The position numbers and the translations under genes were made by a program. This document shows positions 8,307 through 17,043 of a stretch of DNA of 64,000 nt, piece by piece; positions within the stretch are counted from its first letter, which is position 1, and every line of letters starts with the position of its first letter. Source of the DNA: Acidaminobacter sp. JC074 (GTDB taxonomy: Bacteria > Bacillota > Clostridia > Peptostreptococcales > Acidaminobacteraceae); contig NZ_VANV01000001.1 of NCBI RefSeq assembly GCF_022496765.1, forward strand, positions 124,001 to 188,000. The letters run 5' to 3'. The notes under the pieces were generated by a model. It ran no database searches. It worked only from the letters and a program-made list of their open reading frames with translations, and was not told the DNA's origin.

Positions 8307-9321
8307 TGTTTACTCCTATCTTATTGTTTGCCTGTCTAACACTTCTATGAATAGTAGGTCTTCTAAAATCGATATATCCAAGCAAGAACAAAAGTAAACC
8401 TAGGCCTAATGGATATTGGTACCAATGTTTAAATTGCTTACGTTCTCTTACACCATCTTGCGATTTTTCCAAAAATGCAATGTTAGGCAACAATTTCTCT
8501 ATTTCTCCACCTTGAAGTGATGCCTGATAGTAATCTCCATGGCCTGCTTTTGCTACTTGTTTTAATAGGTCATCATTCAACTTAGAAACAACTGCACTTC
8601 CATTCTTATCTTTTTTATAACCAGTTTGCTTATCACTTAGCGAATCATACTCAGGTATTAATCCACCTTCTTCTGTACCTACACCAATACTATAAACAAT
8701 TAAATCATTCTTTTTTATATAGTCTAGTATTGAGGCATCAAAATCCTTTTGATCTTCTCCATCACTAATAATGATGACAACTTTGTCTCCACCTGAAACG
8801 CGGCCAAAAGACTCACCTGCTAGTCGGATAGCAGTTGCCATATCTGTACCACCGCCACCGATAACATCTGTATCTATAACATCAAGAAACATCCTTGCCA
8901 TTTGATAGTCATCTGTTAAAGGCATCTGGACATAAGCCGATGCAGCAAATGGAATAAATCCTACCCGGTCTCCTTTTAAGTTATCTAATAACTCCTCAAC
9001 AATTCTCTTTTCATGACTTAATCTATCAGGGGCAATATCTTCAACTAACATACTTTTAGACACATCTAATAAAATATACATGTCTAAATGATCTTCTTCT
9101 ATTTCAACAGGTTTGCCATTGCTTATAGGTCCTAGTAATGCAACAAGCATACTTAATAGACCAATAACCATAAGTCCTCTCTTAACAATATCCAAGGACT
9201 GTCTCTTCATCTGCAAACTCACTAATATCTTGTTTTTCTTTATATATCCCACAACTAATGCTACAATAACTGCACCAACAGGAATAATCATCGGTATATA
9301 TTTTAACTCACTAAAGCTCAT
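8299..9321 (-). CDS. batB: VWA-domain membrane protein (BatB-type)
   Basis: 340 residues from the ATG at 9321, which follows AGGAGGAG by 5 bases; the longer frame to 9375 runs into the preceding gene. Two N-terminal membrane helices precede a von Willebrand factor A domain with the metal-site motif DVSKSM (D-x-S-x-S/M) and a later Thr/Asp set (TDMATAI, ISDGEDQ). A transmembrane helix is near the C-terminus (YPLGLGLLLFLLGYI). The VWA domain should face the outside and take part in metal-dependent protein contacts. It lies 10 bases after the other VWA gene, as in Bat operons. Confidence 0.85.
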   Translation of the reverse strand: MSFSELKYIPMIIPVGAVIVALVVGYIKKNKILVSLQMKRQSLDIVKRGLMVIGLLSMLVALLGPISNGKPVEIEEDHLDMYILLDVSKSMLVEDIAPDRLSHEKRIVEELLDNLKGDRVGFIPFAASAYVQMPLTDDYQMARMFLDVIDTDVIGGGGTDMATAIRLAGESFGRVSGGDKVVIIISDGEDQKDFDASILDYIKKNDLIVYSIGVGTEEGGLIPEYDSLSDKQTGYKKDKNGSAVVSKLNDDLLKQVAKAGHGDYYQASLQGGEIEKLLPNIAFLEKSQDGVRERKQFKHWYQYPLGLGLLLFLLGYIDFRRPTIHRSVRQANNKIGVNND

Positions 9322-9331
9322 GTTACTCCTC

Positions 9332-10294
9332 CTATGGTATTTGAATGAAATAGTACTTATCCACAAACAGACCAATAAGAATCATAACAATCCCCAAAAA
9401 CATTAACGGATATGCCCACTCTTTATAATTATCAAAGGTGTTTTGTTCCACCTCTGACTTTTCTAGTGTATTAATCTCTTCAAAAATATTCTCTAATGTT
9501 TTCTCATCTTTAGCACGAAAATACTTGCCACCAGTAGTTGCTGCAATTTCTTTTAAAAGAGGTTCATTAAGTCCGCCTTCATATTCTTGATACTGAGTAA
9601 CACCGAATACTTCGTATGGTAAAATAGTTTTGTCAGTTCCTACACCAATGGTGTATATTTTAATACCATAGTCATTCGCTAACTTACTTGCAGTAATCGG
9701 ATCTATCTGACCTGCATTATTATCCCCGTCCGTCACTAAGACAAGTACTTTAGACTTGGCATCGCTTTTTTTCAAACGGTTTATACCTACAGAAACCGAC
9801 ATGCCTATTGCTGTTCCTTGCTCGTTAATAGAATCAACATCTAACTTGTCAAGAGATGCTAACAAGACTTCATGATCTAATGTTAAGGGGATATTGGTAA
9901 AAGCATTACCTGCAAAAGGTACCAATGCAATCTTATCCGATGACCTTTCTTTGATAAAAGATTCAATAGTATCTTTGGCTACTTCTAAACGATTTGGTCG
10001 AAAGTCTACCGACTCCATCGATCCTGAAACGTCCAATAAAACACCTATTGCAATGCCCTCATCTTTTAAAGGTATACTATTTTCAAGTGTTCTAGGTCTT
10101 GCTAAGGCAATCAACATGACGATACATCCTGCTAGAACTAGATATTTACCAAGTTTGTACCACTTTTTTAATGGATTTTGTTCTTTAATCAATGTTACAT
10201 TTGAATAGCCAATAGCAGTGCGTTTATTTTTTCTGAGGAAAAAATAAAGAACGACTGGTATCATCAATAACACATAAAAAGTTTCAAATTTCAT
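9332..10294 (-). CDS. batA: VWA-domain membrane protein (BatA-type)
   Basis: 320 residues. It has the BatA layout: an N-terminal membrane helix (about 5-20), a second helix (about 48-66), then a VWA domain with a full MIDAS motif DVSGSMES, EQGTAIGMSV and VTDGDNNAG, and a C-terminal helix (about 293-312). The ATG overlaps the stop codon of the upstream gene (ATGA), showing coupled translation. In the wider family these proteins form an inner-membrane complex served by a MoxR ATPase. Confidence 0.85.
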   Translation of the reverse strand: MKFETFYVLLMIPVVLYFFLRKNKRTAIGYSNVTLIKEQNPLKKWYKLGKYLVLAGCIVMLIALARPRTLENSIPLKDEGIAIGVLLDVSGSMESVDFRPNRLEVAKDTIESFIKERSSDKIALVPFAGNAFTNIPLTLDHEVLLASLDKLDVDSINEQGTAIGMSVSVGINRLKKSDAKSKVLVLVTDGDNNAGQIDPITASKLANDYGIKIYTIGVGTDKTILPYEVFGVTQYQEYEGGLNEPLLKEIAATTGGKYFRAKDEKTLENIFEEINTLEKSEVEQNTFDNYKEWAYPLMFLGIVMILIGLFVDKYYFIQIP

Positions 10295-11094
10295 GATGCT
10301 ATCGCCTCCCTCTGAACTTCAATCATATGAAGACGTTGACCAATCTCAAGAAGCCTTTTGTATAAAGTCTCTTCTACATCAGCTGATACTGCAGACATTT
10401 TATATTTATGTGAATCAGTATCATACAACCACTGAACAAGTAACTCATAAATGTCCTTACTACATGCTTGCTCTAATTCTTTGCTCAATTCTTCTGTTGT
10501 CTTACCAATAGCTCGAATTTCATAGACTGATTCTATATATACTTTTAAGGTAACAGTCCATCTTGTTAGTACCTGACCATCACTCATTCTATTCTCTTCT
10601 ACTGACTCGACAAACTCTTCATACCCAGTCTTATCTTTTACTTTTTTCTCTCTATTTTTGGCCCATTTAACTGCCGTTAAGACAATAATCAAGAGTCCTG
10701 TAATAGCGCAAGCTAATAATAAATACACGTCATTATTTGATACAACAAGAGGATTCATTTCGTCGTAAATGTCTGTTTTATCATGATCATCCAGTGTAGA
10801 TACAACCACAATGGAAACTGTCTGGTTACCAATCTGAACAACTTTTTCACCTACATCAAAGGTTCTTATTTTTAGAGTAATAGACTCATCATTCTCATAA
10901 ATGCTCATTACTTCAAAGTCTTTAAAGGCCGCTTCAACTTCACTTAAATCCAAGCCAGAGTTTTCAATTTCAAGGTTTATAATATCTCCTACATAAATCG
11001 GTCTCTCTTCTGCATATGCTATATAAGACGAATTTATAAAAAGTAGTAGCGTACATAATAAAAGAATACTTCTTCTTTTTAAGTTTTGTTTCAT
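10291..11094 (-). CDS. Single-pass membrane protein of the moxR operon (DUF4381-like position)
   Basis: 267 residues. A signal peptide (about 8-29, ending SSYIAYAEE) is followed by a small beta-rich extracytoplasmic domain, one transmembrane helix (about 125-146) and a cytoplasmic helical domain of about 120 residues. Its place between DUF58 and BatA matches the small DUF4381-type protein of other moxR operons, but sequence identity to that family is not obvious to me. It overlaps both neighbours by 4 bases (ATGA), so it is translated with them. Confidence 0.65.
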   Translation of the reverse strand: MKQNLKRRSILLLCTLLLFINSSYIAYAEERPIYVGDIINLEIENSGLDLSEVEAAFKDFEVMSIYENDESITLKIRTFDVGEKVVQIGNQTVSIVVVSTLDDHDKTDIYDEMNPLVVSNNDVYLLLACAITGLLIIVLTAVKWAKNREKKVKDKTGYEEFVESVEENRMSDGQVLTRWTVTLKVYIESVYEIRAIGKTTEELSKELEQACSKDIYELLVQWLYDTDSHKYKMSAVSADVEETLYKRLLEIGQRLHMIEVQREAIAS

Positions 11095-11912
11095 CGTGCA
11101 ATCCTCCTTGCAAAGAAGGCCTTTAACTTTCTAATATAATCCTCATCCGTCCGAACAGATATTAGATTTTTCTTTGGCATTTGTTGGATTGGATTGCCTT
11201 TAATCAAGCCTTTACGATTATCTACTTCTACAACTTCACCCGTTTCTAAATCTTCAAATCTGAAAATAGCACCTTTAGGTAAGGCTTCTTCCTTTGGGTC
11301 AATAACCTGTATCAGTACCACATCATGTTTGCGACTTAATCTATTTAATGTATCCTCGTAGTCCATATCCATAAAATCAGAAATAATAAATAGAATACTC
11401 GGTCTTTTCATCACTTTTAAAAAATACTTCAAAGCACCATCAATATCCGTACCTTTCCCCTCAGATTCATGACTTAATAACTCATCTATAACTGAAAGCA
11501 CATGTTTCTTGCCTTTTTTAGAAGGAATAAGTTTTTCAACCCGATCTGTAAATAACATAGCCCCTACTCGATCATTATTTCTAATTGCAGAAAAAGACAA
11601 AGTTGCTGCAATCTCAGCAATCTTTTCTTTTTTGTCGCCAAAGCTATTAGATAAAGACATATCAACAAGTATGAAAAGATTTAACTCTCGCTCTTCCATA
11701 AACTGTTTGACATAGGCTTTGTTATGACGCGCTGTTACATTCCAATCAATATTTCTTACATCATCTCCTGGATAATATTCTCTTATATCAGCAAACTCCA
11801 TACCTTTTCCACGAAAGCTTGCCTTGTAATCACCAGCGAAAATCTCATCTACCATACGATTAGACTTAATTTCAATATGTCTTATTTTACTTAACATTTC
11901 TTTTGATAACAT
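11091..11912 (-). CDS. DUF58 domain protein
   Basis: 273 residues, cytoplasmic. The hallmark of DUF58 is present: EYYPGDDVRNIDWNVTARHN, followed by VKQFMEERELN and a VWA-like fold with LVDMSLSNSF and ISDFMDMDYE. DUF58 proteins regularly accompany MoxR ATPases and VWA proteins and are thought to link them. It starts 14 bases after moxR ends and overlaps the next gene by 4 bases. Confidence 0.9.
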   Translation of the reverse strand: MLSKEMLSKIRHIEIKSNRMVDEIFAGDYKASFRGKGMEFADIREYYPGDDVRNIDWNVTARHNKAYVKQFMEERELNLFILVDMSLSNSFGDKKEKIAEIAATLSFSAIRNNDRVGAMLFTDRVEKLIPSKKGKKHVLSVIDELLSHESEGKGTDIDGALKYFLKVMKRPSILFIISDFMDMDYEDTLNRLSRKHDVVLIQVIDPKEEALPKGAIFRFEDLETGEVVEVDNRKGLIKGNPIQQMPKKNLISVRTDEDYIRKLKAFFARRIAR

Positions 11913-11926
11913 AAAATCACGTCCCG

Positions 11927-12880
11927 TTATGGTAATTTAACCGAATCCAAAGTATGACTGATAATCTGCTCTACCGTCATATCATCCGCCTCAGCTTCAT
12001 AAGTTAAAGATATCCTATGCCTTAAGACATCATAAACCATGGCTTTAACATCGTCAGGTCTTACATGGTCTCTTCCCATAAGAAAAGCACGTGCTTTAGA
12101 AGCTTTGATTAAGTTGAGTGATGCCCTTGGAGATGCACCACATGCAATATAAGTAGATGCCTGTCTAGTCTGAAAAATAATATCTAGTATATAATCTTTA
12201 ATCACATCATCTACATAAATCTGATCAATTTGGCTTCTAAGTTCAATAATTTCCTCACCACTTAATATAGTCTCTAAACTAGGTGTTTCATAACCATTAT
12301 CAGTAAAACGATCAATAATTGCTCGTTCTTCTTCCTTCGTCGGATATTCTACTTTTAGCTTTAACATAAAACGATCTTGCTGTGCTTCTGGTAAAGGATA
12401 AGTCCCTTGTTGTTCTAAAGGATTTTGAGTAGCTATAACTACAAAAGGTTTGTTTAACATATGCGTCTCATCACCTATGGTTACTTGTTTTTCCTGCATA
12501 GCCTCCAGTAGAGCCGACTGAACTTTTGCAGGTGCTCTATTAATTTCATCTGCAAGTACAATATTTGAAAAAATAGCGCCTTTTTTCACTAGAAAATCAC
12601 CTGTTTTCTGATGATAGATTTCAGTGCCAATAATATCCGCCGGTAATAGATCCGGTGTAAACTGAATACGACTAAAATCTATTCCAAGTACATCAGCCGT
12701 TGTAGACGCCGTTAATGTTTTTGCCAATCCAGGAATACCTTCTAATAAAATATGGCCACCTGTTAACAAGCCTATGAGTATTCGATCGACCATATATTCT
12801 TGACCAATAATTACTTTTCCAACTTCTTTCTTCAATCTCTCAATTTTTAATAACGCATCATTTTTCTCTAATACTTCCAT
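11927..12880 (-). CDS. moxR: MoxR-family AAA+ ATPase
   Basis: About 317 residues. Walker A is GIPGLAKT, Walker B is ADEINRAP, and EAMQEKQVTIGD, ATQNPLEQQGTYPLPEAQQDR are standard MoxR segments; the C-terminal lid has GASPRASLNL. MoxR ATPases act as chaperone-like remodelling factors for VWA proteins. It is the first gene of the seven-gene operon. The ATG at 12880 follows AAGGAG closely (3 bases); an in-frame GTG at 12895 is the alternative. A promoter with 11-bp repeats lies 75-120 bases upstream. Confidence 0.93.
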   Translation of the reverse strand: MEVLEKNDALLKIERLKKEVGKVIIGQEYMVDRILIGLLTGGHILLEGIPGLAKTLTASTTADVLGIDFSRIQFTPDLLPADIIGTEIYHQKTGDFLVKKGAIFSNIVLADEINRAPAKVQSALLEAMQEKQVTIGDETHMLNKPFVVIATQNPLEQQGTYPLPEAQQDRFMLKLKVEYPTKEEERAIIDRFTDNGYETPSLETILSGEEIIELRSQIDQIYVDDVIKDYILDIIFQTRQASTYIACGASPRASLNLIKASKARAFLMGRDHVRPDDVKAMVYDVLRHRISLTYEAEADDMTVEQIISHTLDSVKLP

Positions 12881-12954
12881 CTTCTCCTTGCACACTTATC
12901 TAATCAGTTAAGCGTGTGCTCTCCTTTCAAATTTACTTTTTTACTTCAAATGCT

Positions 12955-13000
12955 ATTATAACAAACAAATGTGTTAACTTTGTGACAAAGCAGTGACAAA
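12955..13000 (-). promoter_or_regulatory. moxR operon promoter with three 11-bp-spaced repeats (Pho-box-like)
   Basis: On the minus strand the -10 is TATAAT (12955-12960) and no good -35 is present. Upstream stand three 7-mers at exact 11-bp spacing: TTTGTCA (12994-13000), TTTGTCA (12983-12989) and GTTAACA (12972-12978). Direct repeats once per helical turn in place of a -35 are typical of PhoB/PhoP-type response regulators, whose boxes contain TGTCA or TTAACA. The regulator identity is inferred. Confidence 0.55.
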
Positions 13001-13011
13001 TTGAAAGAAAA

Positions 13012-13054
13012 CAAAAGAAAACCTGCGTAACCAAATCCTATTTGATCACGCAGG
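13012..13054 (-). terminator. Intrinsic terminator of chemoreceptor gene
   Basis: Minus-strand stem CCTGCGTGATCAAAT / ATTTGGTTACGCAGG with loop AGG, then TTTTC and a T-rich tail. It begins 4 bases after the stop codon. Confidence 0.85.
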
Positions 13055-13058
13055 AATC

Positions 13059-14669
13059 TTATAAACTAATATCTGCTATTAAAACGCCGCCAACTTGATT
13101 GTCAATCATAACCGGCACTGCAACACTTACACAATACTCATTGTTTATCATAGAAACATACGGCTCTGTTACATAAGTAACCCCTTTTAGGGCTTCTTTA
13201 AAGTGATGTCTAAAACTAATATCTATGGATTTACCCACATGCTCTGAAAACTCAAAAGCATTACCTGACGTATCGGAGATACCTGCAAAAGTCACGTTAG
13301 GATGACATGAAACCAACCTCTTTAATATGTCTTTTGTATAATCCTTTATATAAGATACTTTCAGTTTTTTAACTTCCTGTTCTACTAGACTGGTTGATTC
13401 ATTAACAAGCTTCTTTGAATCTTCCTCCATAAATAATGATTCTTTATAATCCGTTACTATTTCTTTTAATTCATTCGATGTCATATAAAGCGCATCGATG
13501 GCACCAGCGACCTCTGAAATACTTGCTGTCTGCTCTTCTGTTAAAGCAGCAGCTTCTTGTGAATTAGCTGTCACATTACCTGCTTTTTCAGATATACCAT
13601 GAATCAAATCAAATACAGATTCTGTCGTTTGCTTTTGTAGAGAACACAATTCATTGATTCTTTCAATAGATGCCATCGTTTCTTGAACATCATCTGTGAT
13701 TTGATCATTGGATTTAGAAGAAATATCTGCTAAATCTAAACTGCCTTCCAATATACTAGAGCTTTCATTAACCAACTTATTGATATCTTCTGATAACCTC
13801 ATCAAACTACCAATAATACTTTTTATTTTCTCCGTAGAAGAAGCTGATTCTTCAGCAAGCTTCCTAACCTCTTCTGCTACAACAGCAAATCCTCTACCAG
13901 CTTCACCAGCTCTGGCAGCTTCTATGGATGCATTTAAGGCAAGTAGGTTGGTTTGTTCACTGATACCATTGATCAATCCAATAATTGACTCAATTTCTCT
14001 CATATCGTCATTGAGCTCATTCATCTTCTTTGAAATCTCTTCATTAGCCTTAAAAGATTTATTGGTCGACTCAATCAACTTGCTTGTGTGCTCCACATTT
14101 TCATCTAAGTTGCTTCTCATGCGTTTAGATATTTCATAATTGCTACCTGACACATCTGTAAACTCTAGGATGTCAGTAACCATTTTCTCAGCACTTTCCA
14201 TGGTGTGAGTGGCTTCTCCTGAAATAGCATCCATTGAAACTGCTATCTCAGAAATATTGGTTGCAACATTATCGCTTGATTCTGAAATCACATCAGAGTT
14301 TCTTTTTATTTCTTCTATGTAATCTGTTAACTTTTCTGTAGCCACAAGCATTTTGCCTATAACTTTTTTAACATCTTTATTTAAGTGGTCTATTCCCTTA
14401 ACTATATGTCTGTTAGAAACACTGATTCTCTCGTCTGCTTTTGCTGTTACATTTCCAGTAATGATTTCGTCTAAATATTTTGACAATAAAGCCGACTGAA
14501 CTCTTACAAAGTATTTAGAAACGAAATAGGCAACACCGGTTGATATCAATGCAACAAGGAGTGCAAAAACAATCTTATTAGAAATCAGATTATTAAGTAC
14601 ATAAGTAGTTGTAAACAATATCGCAAGTGTTGCTACTACAAGTATTAGCCTATTTATTATATCCTTCAT
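13059..14669 (-). CDS. Methyl-accepting chemotaxis protein with C-terminal Cache-like domain
   Basis: 536 residues. Two N-terminal transmembrane helices (about 5-22 and 30-50) have almost no extracellular loop, so there is no outside sensor. A long helical signalling domain follows, with the conserved tip [20 protein letters not shown] and [18 protein letters not shown]. After residue 430 a further domain of about 100 residues ([42 protein letters not shown]) looks like a single Cache/PDC fold, here placed in the cytoplasm. The start at 14669 is set by GGGGGATC; the frame to 14711 lacks a ribosome-binding site. A substitution of the usual N-terminal sensor by a C-terminal one is unusual. Confidence 0.88.
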   Translation of the reverse strand: MKDIINRLILVVATLAILFTTTYVLNNLISNKIVFALLVALISTGVAYFVSKYFVRVQSALLSKYLDEIITGNVTAKADERISVSNRHIVKGIDHLNKDVKKVIGKMLVATEKLTDYIEEIKRNSDVISESSDNVATNISEIAVSMDAISGEATHTMESAEKMVTDILEFTDVSGSNYEISKRMRSNLDENVEHTSKLIESTNKSFKANEEISKKMNELNDDMREIESIIGLINGISEQTNLLALNASIEAARAGEAGRGFAVVAEEVRKLAEESASSTEKIKSIIGSLMRLSEDINKLVNESSSILEGSLDLADISSKSNDQITDDVQETMASIERINELCSLQKQTTESVFDLIHGISEKAGNVTANSQEAAALTEEQTASISEVAGAIDALYMTSNELKEIVTDYKESLFMEEDSKKLVNESTSLVEQEVKKLKVSYIKDYTKDILKRLVSCHPNVTFAGISDTSGNAFEFSEHVGKSIDISFRHHFKEALKGVTYVTEPYVSMINNEYCVSVAVPVMIDNQVGGVLIADISL

Positions 14670-14822
14670 ATGATCCCCCTTACGAGTAATTATACCAAAT
14701 TTTCTCAGCAATACAATTATTTTATAACAAACTATTCAGAATTCTTTAATCATGATTAGATACTATCTTCTACCCTATTAATTAGACGTTAAACCAATTT
14801 GATCAAATGATTTTACAGCAAA

Positions 14823-14849
14823 CAAAAAAAAGAAATAATCACTTATTTC
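14823..14849 (-). terminator. Intrinsic terminator overlapping stop codon
   Basis: GAAATAA-GTGA-TTATTTC followed by seven or more T on the minus strand. The stop codon of the acetyltransferase gene lies in the loop. Confidence 0.85.
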
Positions 14850-15579
14850 TTTCCATATCAATTTGACTATCTCCCGAAGCCTTAAATCCAAAGTCTTCAT
14901 AGAGCTTAATTGCATGTATATTCAGTTTATCAGCAGCTAAGAAAGCTTTTCTGGCTCCCCTGTCATAACCATAAGTCATAGCTTTAGCCATCAACTGCCT
15001 ACCGTACCCCTTTTGTTGATAGTCAGGATGAACAGCCAACTCTCTGAGCCATAGAGTGGGGCCCTTATCAAAACCATACAAGGCAACAATAGCCAGACCA
15101 ACTATTTCATCATCCTCTTTAGTGAGCACAATATTGTGATGGTCCGTTTGAAGCCAGTTTTCAATCCAGGCCACTTCTTCTCCCATAAAGCCTCGTGACT
15201 GTTTGTAACATGCCTTAGTGATGTCAGACAGTCTTTTAGCATCACTTAACTTTGCAAGTGTATATGGCGTATAATCCACTTCCAAACTTGAAAAGTAGTC
15301 TTGATAATGTGCTACAATTTCAAAGCCACATGCCTTTAATCTCTCTACCCATGACCCATGTACAAATGGAATAAAAGCCTTCTTATCTATCACAGTCATT
15401 AAGGCCTCTAAGTCATGACATGCATAATGGTATTTGTGACCATGCTTAGCAAGAATTATTTCACCAGTGTTTTTTATAATATCATAGGCTTTCATTTCAT
15501 CAAAATCCATGTAAGTCATGGATGTATATTTAAAGTCCTTCAGTTTTTCTTTTATATCTCTAAAATCGTTTATTTTCAT
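14839..15579 (-). CDS. GNAT-family N-acetyltransferase with N-terminal extension
   Basis: 246 residues. The C-terminal half (about 115-240) is a GNAT domain: EIVGLAIVALYG, LRELAVHPDYQQKGYGRQLM (acetyl-CoA motif Q-x-x-G-x-G) and KLNIHAIKLYEDFGF. The first 110 residues are not a typical part of the family and may be a degenerate second GNAT fold. The substrate is unknown. It is monocistronic, with its terminator built into the stop codon. Confidence 0.85.
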   Translation of the reverse strand: MKINDFRDIKEKLKDFKYTSMTYMDFDEMKAYDIIKNTGEIILAKHGHKYHYACHDLEALMTVIDKKAFIPFVHGSWVERLKACGFEIVAHYQDYFSSLEVDYTPYTLAKLSDAKRLSDITKACYKQSRGFMGEEVAWIENWLQTDHHNIVLTKEDDEIVGLAIVALYGFDKGPTLWLRELAVHPDYQQKGYGRQLMAKAMTYGYDRGARKAFLAADKLNIHAIKLYEDFGFKASGDSQIDMERNK

Positions 15580-15640
15580 TTAATCCCCCATTTATATAAA
15601 CTGTATCATATAATGGTGGTTATGACTATGTAGAGTCCAT

Positions 15641-15667
15641 AAAAAAAGAAAGTCATGACAGACTCTC
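15641..15667 (-). terminator. Intrinsic terminator of ABC transporter operon
   Basis: Minus-strand GAGAGTC-TGTCAT-GACTTTC followed by seven T; the hairpin covers the last codons and stop of the ATPase gene. Confidence 0.85.
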
Positions 15668-16288
15668 TATGATTTCTTCATATTCTGTAATAGGTTGGCC
15701 AATCAGACGAAAAACCTTATCTCCTAATCTAAAGGCTTCTGACAAGTCATGGGTTACCATTATAACTGTCGACTCATCTTGACCTATCAATCTTTCAAGT
15801 AAAGACATAAGCTGTTCTTTTAGGTCTGAGTCCAGTCCCTGAAAAGGTTCATCCAGTAGTAAAATGTCATGAGGACATGCAAAGGCTCTTGCTAGTGAAA
15901 CTCTCTGCTTCATACCACCACTTAGTGTATTTGGATAGGCATTGATAAATGACGATAAACCAACTTGATCTAAAAAGTATTGAATATGATCATGAATTTT
16001 ATCAATGGGTAACTTGTCTTCCAATACATAGAGAAGATTTTCCTTAACTGTTAACCAAGGCAGTAGTCTACTTTCCTGGAATACATAAGATACAGATTTG
16101 TCTTCTAGACCTTTTATGCTACCTTTAAAATGTGTATCAAGACCCGATAACATTTTTAAAATAGTCGTTTTCCCAGAACCAGAAGGTCCTAATAAACAAA
16201 TGACTTGTCCATCTTCAATGTCCATACTGAAATTCTCAATCACTTGATGTTTATCAAATGTTTTAGATATGTTTTCTAGTTTAATCAT
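15653..16288 (-). CDS. ABC transporter ATP-binding protein (SsuB/TauB type)
   Basis: 211 residues, somewhat shorter than the usual 240-260. Walker A GPSGSGKTT, Q-loop VFQESRLLPWLTV (typical of the nitrate/sulfonate/taurine group), signature LSGGMKQRVSLARA, Walker B ILLLDEPFQGLD and the H-loop MVTHD are all present. It energises the importer formed with the adjacent permease and binding protein. Its start overlaps the end of the permease gene by one base. It is the last gene of the Crp-linked operon. Confidence 0.92.
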   Translation of the reverse strand: MIKLENISKTFDKHQVIENFSMDIEDGQVICLLGPSGSGKTTILKMLSGLDTHFKGSIKGLEDKSVSYVFQESRLLPWLTVKENLLYVLEDKLPIDKIHDHIQYFLDQVGLSSFINAYPNTLSGGMKQRVSLARAFACPHDILLLDEPFQGLDSDLKEQLMSLLERLIGQDESTVIMVTHDLSEAFRLGDKVFRLIGQPITEYEEIIESLS

Positions 16289-17043
16289 TATACTTCCTTA
16301 AACCTTTCATAAAACTGTATACGTTTAATCAACTGTTTTGCAAACATTTCTATCAATAAAGAACAAATAACAATGATAACTGTCCAAGCAAACACCGATT
16401 CGAAGTCCAAATAAACTTTACCATTGTACATTTGAAGACCAATGGACTTATCAAGAACACCGATAACTTCAGCTGCAATAGTAGCCTTCCAACAGATACC
16501 TATACTGGTTAAAACGCCAGCAAACAAGTATGGAAGAGCAGACGGTAAATAAAGCATTCTCAGTCTTCTTTTAAAAGGCACCTTATAAACATTAGACATG
16601 CTAATTAGTTGTTTATCAACCATCCTGTAACCTTCATAGACATTCATATGAATGATCGGAAAACATAGAAGAATACCACATATAATCGGCACCACACCCT
16701 TAGGGGCATAAAGTATCAAAATGATGATAAAGGAAACAACTGGTGTAGACTTAATCACTAATATAAGAGGATGGATGGTTCTTCTGATAAGCTCATTCAT
16801 GCCAGAAAGTAAACCGAAACCCACGCCTAATACAATACCGACTATTAAGGCAATAAAAACACGCATCAAGCTAGAGGCAATGATGATATAGGTTTGCCCC
16901 TCAAATAAAAGGTTGATGACATGTTGAAAGGTTGTTATAGGTGATGGTATGATCCAATCATTTGAAAGACTGGATATAAGCCACCATACAAACATCCAAA
17001 AAAGAAGGATCAAAGATCCTTCTAATATTTTATTTTTTTTCAT
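16288..17043 (-). CDS. ABC transporter permease (SsuC/TauC type)
   Basis: 251 residues with about six transmembrane helices. The EAA loop is recognisable in the middle (ISMSNVYKVPFKRRLRMLYLPSALPYLF). The family moves sulfonates, taurine, nitrate, cyanate, thiamine precursors and similar solutes; the solute here is unknown. Start at 17043 (ATG AAA AAA) follows AGAGGATG; in-frame starts further upstream lie within the binding-protein gene. The first 14 bases overlap that gene. A complete intrinsic terminator lies in codons 8-16, so only part of the transcripts should continue into this gene. Confidence 0.9.
   Translation of the reverse strand: MKKNKILEGSLILLFWMFVWWLISSLSNDWIIPSPITTFQHVINLLFEGQTYIIIASSLMRVFIALIVGIVLGVGFGLLSGMNELIRRTIHPLILVIKSTPVVSFIIILILYAPKGVVPIICGILLCFPIIHMNVYEGYRMVDKQLISMSNVYKVPFKRRLRMLYLPSALPYLFAGVLTSIGICWKATIAAEVIGVLDKSIGLQMYNGKVYLDFESVFAWTVIIVICSLLIEMFAKQLIKRIQFYERFKEV
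16998..17022 (-). terminator. Intrinsic terminator inside the permease coding start
   Basis: Minus-strand GAAGGATC-TTT-GATCCTTC followed immediately by TTTTTT. It begins 7 bases after the stop codon of the binding-protein gene but lies inside the permease gene, 21 bases after its ATG. Partial termination here would give more binding protein than permease and ATPase. Confidence 0.75.
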
